In this document: in pieces, positions 61,654 through 64,000 of the stretch
How the letters are laid out: each line of letters begins with the position of its first letter
How positions within the stretch are numbered: the stretch's first letter is position 1
NCBI GenBank assembly: GCA_963703385.1
Contig: OY969816.1
Span: 3,472,001-3,536,000 of the forward strand
DNA from: Rhodoblastus sp963703385
GTDB taxonomy: Bacteria > Pseudomonadota > Alphaproteobacteria > Rhizobiales > Beijerinckiaceae
Direction: 5' to 3'
Length of the DNA: 64,000 bases
Position numbers and translations under genes: made by a program
The notes under the pieces: model-generated
Databases searched by the model: none
The model's input: the letters and a program-made list of their open reading frames with translations, nothing else
What the model was told of the DNA's origin: nothing

Positions 61654-62259
61654 ATGCTGCTTCTGAAGCCCGGCCTGCGCCTTTACCAGACGGCGCTGGA
61701 CCGGGCGGCGCAGGAGGCCTTGCGCGACGAATTGCGCGCGCTGCTGCGCGAAGCGCCGCTTTTCCGGCCGACCATGCCGCGCTCCGCAAAACCTTTTTCG
61801 GTCCGCATGAGCAATTGCGGACCGCTCGGCTGGGTCTCGGACCTTTCCGGCTATCGCTATCAGGCCCATCATCCTGAAACCGGCAGGCCCTGGCCGGCGA
61901 TCCCCGACAGCCTTTTGGGGCTTTGGCGCGCTTTTGCCGCATGCGACCTCGCCCCCGACGCCTGCCTGATCAATTTTTATGACGAACGGGCGCGGATGGG
62001 CCCGCACCAGGATCGCGACGAAGCGGATTTTTCAGCGCCGATCCTCTCGGTTTCGCTGGGCGATTCCTGTGTCTTTCGCCATGGCGGCGACAACCGCCGC
62101 GATCCAAGCGCGACCCTCCGCCTCGACTCCGGCGACGTTGTGGTCTTCGGCGGCCCGGCGCGGCTGATGTTTCATGGCGTCGACCGCATCCTGCCCAAAA
62201 CCTCGACCCTGCTCGATGAGCCCGGCCGGATCAACCTGACCCTGCGCCGGGCGAAATAA
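61654..62259 (+). CDS. alkB: AlkB-like 2-oxoglutarate/Fe(II) dioxygenase (alkylated DNA repair)
   Basis: A 201-residue dioxygenase of the AlkB family, which reverses N-alkyl lesions in DNA or RNA by oxidative demethylation. The iron-binding HxD is in MGPHQDRDEADFSAP, the distal His in MFHGVDRIL and the 2-oxoglutarate Arg residues in RINLTLRR. The SNCGPLGWVSDLSGYRYQ stretch forms the nucleotide-recognition lid, and INFYDERARMGPHQD is diagnostic. It follows grpE closely, with the short tandem repeat between them. It lacks an adjacent Ada regulator. Confidence 0.9.
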   Translation: MLLLKPGLRLYQTALDRAAQEALRDELRALLREAPLFRPTMPRSAKPFSVRMSNCGPLGWVSDLSGYRYQAHHPETGRPWPAIPDSLLGLWRAFAACDLAPDACLINFYDERARMGPHQDRDEADFSAPILSVSLGDSCVFRHGGDNRRDPSATLRLDSGDVVVFGGPARLMFHGVDRILPKTSTLLDEPGRINLTLRRAK

Positions 62260-62342
62260 GGGCGGGCGCGCGGAGCCTTTGCGCCATCGCAAGGCTTTGG
62301 CCTGCGCGCCGGAGCAGACTGGTTCGACGATCGGGAGGCCCG

Positions 62343-62915
62343 ATGGACGAGCGTATCGACCTATTTGACGAGGCGCAGCTGCCCGAGAAGCTGCGGCCGC
62401 TGCATTTTCTCATCCTGCGCGGCATGGGCCTGATCAATGGCTTCGCCCATCTGATCCTGGGGCTCGCGCTGGCGGCTTCCGTCCTGCTGTTCAGCTGGCT
62501 CTTCTTCAACGACGTCTTTGACGCCCTGCGTCACGACAATCTGGCGCAGGGCTTTCTCCACGGCCTCGGCACTTTGATGCTGCTGTGGACCGTGTCGGCG
62601 CTGATCACCGCGGAAATCCGCTACATGCAGGGCCATCCGCTGACCGTGGACACTTTCGTCGAGGTCACGATCGTCGTCGTCCTGCGCAAGCTCATCACCA
62701 TGCCGGTGCAGTCGAACCTGCCGAGCCCGCAGGAATTCGTGCTGTGGGTGGGATCGGCCGTCATGCTCGGCGTCATGTATCTGATCGTCCGCTTTGCCCT
62801 CACCATCAGGGTGGAGGAGACGTCAGCCGCCCATGAAGCCGGCGCCGATATTGATCGTCATCGCCAGCACGGCGTTGTTGTAGAAAAAGGCGAGCACCCC
62901 ATGGAGCGTCGCTAG
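62343..62915 (+). CDS. PsiE-like membrane protein
   Basis: A 190-residue integral membrane protein with four hydrophobic segments (LILGLALAASVLLFSWLFF, LGTLMLLWTVSALITAEI, VEVTIVVVLRKLITMPV, VLWVGSAVMLGVMYLIVRFA). This layout and the RYMQGHPLTVDTFVEV stretch resemble the phosphate-starvation-inducible PsiE family. The role of PsiE is unknown. Its last 30 codons (HEAGADIDRHRQHG to HPMERR) overlap the convergent DUF1345 gene by 93 bp, so that tail may be non-conserved. Confidence 0.75.
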   Translation: MDERIDLFDEAQLPEKLRPLHFLILRGMGLINGFAHLILGLALAASVLLFSWLFFNDVFDALRHDNLAQGFLHGLGTLMLLWTVSALITAEIRYMQGHPLTVDTFVEVTIVVVLRKLITMPVQSNLPSPQEFVLWVGSAVMLGVMYLIVRFALTIRVEETSAAHEAGADIDRHRQHGVVVEKGEHPMERR

Positions 62916-63518
62916 CCGCCGCAGCCGCGAGCTGTCGATATTGACGTCGGCGGTCGCGCAGGCGACGCCGATCACATAGGAAAAATACAGGAAATCTGGA
63001 TAATCCGGCCGAGTCACGCCGGGAAAGGTGAGGCCGCCGCTCCATTTGCCGTGGTCGTCCGCCTTGGCGACCTTGAAGAATTCATGGGCGTAATGCAGCG
63101 CGAAGGTCAGGTGCAGGAACAGCCAGGACGCCAGAATCGTCGCGATCGCCAGGGCGATATGCAATTCCTTGATGGGATGGAGCGATTTGCTGGCCGTGCC
63201 GAGCTGGGCGAAAATCGCGGCGAAGGAGACGGTCGCGGAAATCGCCGTGAGCGTCAGAATGGCATAACCGCCTTCGTCCTGCAGCGCCGCCCGGCGATGG
63301 ATGTCGCGATCGCCCGAACGCGCGATCATCATGGCGACGGCGACGAGATAGCTCCAGACCGCCGCGTTCCAGCCCGCGAGCCCGCGCGTCACCGGCCGCC
63401 AGTCGCCCGGCAGAGCAAAGCCTACGACCACGCCCAGCGCCGCGCACAAAAAGAGGCGCGGCCGCGCCCGAATGATGCGCAGGGGTTTCAACAGGCGGCG
63501 CGGGGGCGTTGCGGTCAC
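62823..63518 (-). CDS. DUF1345 membrane protein
   Basis: A 231-residue membrane protein of the DUF1345 family. After a basic N-terminus (PRRLLKPLRIIRARP) it has about five hydrophobic segments (LFLCAALGVVVGFALPG, ILTLTAISATVSFAAIFAQL, IALAIATILASWLFLHLTFA). The most conserved part is FALHYAHEFF, FPGVTRPDYPDFLYFSYVIG and the terminal AVLAMTINIGAG. Start GTG 63518 follows the ispA stop by 4 bases, so it may be cotranscribed with ispA. Function is unknown. Confidence 0.85.
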   Translation of the reverse strand: MTATPPRRLLKPLRIIRARPRLFLCAALGVVVGFALPGDWRPVTRGLAGWNAAVWSYLVAVAMMIARSGDRDIHRRAALQDEGGYAILTLTAISATVSFAAIFAQLGTASKSLHPIKELHIALAIATILASWLFLHLTFALHYAHEFFKVAKADDHGKWSGGLTFPGVTRPDYPDFLYFSYVIGVACATADVNIDSSRLRRLATLHGVLAFFYNNAVLAMTINIGAGFMGG

Positions 63519-63522
63519 GGAT

Positions 63523-64000
63523 TCAGGATTTTCGCGACACGGTGAAACGCGCGGCCTCGGCCAGCACGCCCGCGCTTTCGCCGAAGCCGCCGTCTTCGAG
63601 CGCGCGGATGGCCTCATCGGCCAAGGCGTCGCGGCGTTTGCGCGCCGCTTCGAGGCCCAGGGCGGCGACCAGCGTCGCCTTGTTGCGGTCGGCGTCCTTC
63701 CCGGCGCGTTTGCCCAAAGCCTGTTCGTCGCCTTCGGCGTCGAGAATGTCGTCGGCGACCTGGAAGGCCGCGCCGAGCGCCGCGCCATAGCGGCTGAGCG
63801 CCGCGGTCTGCTTGGCGTCGGCGCCGCCGATCCGTGCGCCGGCCTCGACCGCGAACAGCAGCAGCGCCCCGGTTTTCATCGACTGCATCAGGGCGACGAA
63901 TTCCTTGGTGTGCGGCGTCCTGCTCTTTTCGGCCTCGAGATCGAGCGCCTGGCCGCCGACCATGCCGCCAAAACCCGCCGCGCGGGCGAGCATGAGAGTC
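63523..64000 (-). CDS. ispA: Farnesyl/geranyl diphosphate synthase (IspA-type), C-terminal part, runs off the right edge
   Basis: The last about 159 residues of a trans-prenyltransferase that makes the C15 (or C20) isoprenoid precursor. Visible are GFGGMVGGQALDLEAEK, KTGALLLFAVEAGARIGG and the second Asp-rich motif AAFQVADDILDAEGDEQALG with KDADRNKATLVAALG, all typical of IspA. The first Asp-rich motif and the start lie beyond position 64000. It complements the longer-chain prenyl synthase at 11403-12449. Confidence 0.88.
   Translation of the reverse strand, partial: TLMLARAAGFGGMVGGQALDLEAEKSRTPHTKEFVALMQSMKTGALLLFAVEAGARIGGADAKQTAALSRYGAALGAAFQVADDILDAEGDEQALGKRAGKDADRNKATLVAALGLEAARKRRDALADEAIRALEDGGFGESAGVLAEAARFTVSRKS

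Overview
The window is a dense, high-GC stretch of chromosome from an alphaproteobacterium, most likely of the order Hyphomicrobiales (Rhizobiales). Markers are an AccD without zinc-finger cysteines, a DUF4164-ZapA pair, a SleB-type cell wall hydrolase, an Omp25-like barrel, the MCDYSLE small-protein family, and a palindromic intergenic repeat of a kind I recall from rhizobial genomes. A CopC/CopD cassette and a Calvin-subtype aldolase fit the Beijerinckiaceae/Methylocystaceae area, but the genus cannot be fixed from this sequence. I see no rRNA, tRNA, CRISPR array, prophage or replication origin.

Layout. 1-5.2 kb: htpG (3' end off the window), lytic transglycosylase, L,D-transpeptidase, a small conserved protein and a SleB-like hydrolase (envelope remodelling). 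5.4-5.8 kb: a DUF559 nuclease-like gene boxed in by two nearly identical inverted palindromic repeats. 5.8-9.1 kb: glyQ-glyS. 9.3-10.3 kb: two tandem glycine/histidine-rich secreted proteins. 10.3-12.4 kb: a tRNA adenine methyltransferase (frameshifted), a DUF2007 protein and a polyprenyl diphosphate synthase. 12.4-14.2 kb: glnK-amtB. 14.4-20.3 kb: Atm1-type ABC exporter, acyltransferase, MetX-like enzyme with two small unknowns, zapA-DUF4164. 20.7-25.9 kb: gap-pgk-fba, a degenerate ThiE-like protein and a Sel1-repeat protein. 25.9-30.4 kb: UvrD-like helicase and cydAB. 30.6-33.4 kb: a copper cassette (DUF2946-like, outer-membrane protein, copC, copD). 33.5-39.6 kb: ClC channel, acyl-CoA dehydrogenase, double-barrel porin. 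40-46.1 kb: tripartite heavy-metal RND efflux. 46.5-52.4 kb: trpB, two VOC genes with a divergent MarR regulator, trpA-accD-folC. 52.4-57 kb: GNAT, Orn/Lys/Arg decarboxylase, flippase. 57.2-64 kb: gshB-glnD, grpE, alkB, a PsiE-like protein, DUF1345 and ispA (5' end off the window).

How they work together. GlnK, AmtB and the PII uridylyltransferase GlnD form the ammonium-sensing circuit. gap-pgk-fba serve glycolysis/gluconeogenesis or the Calvin cycle. trpA-accD-folC is a classic alphaproteobacterial run. Copper and heavy-metal handling is covered by CopC/CopD, the RND efflux system and perhaps the Atm1-type exporter, next to a copper-independent bd-type oxidase.

Two cautions. Four otherwise intact genes (trmN6-like, marR, the decarboxylase and glnD) are each broken by exactly one extra base, which looks more like sequence error than decay. 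The most unusual structures are the repeat-boxed DUF559 gene, a TA-flanked 264-bp inverted-repeat element that supplies the stop codon of the RND outer-membrane gene, a similar palindrome supplying the trpA stop, and a near-perfect 24-bp operator sitting directly on the start of the MarR gene.
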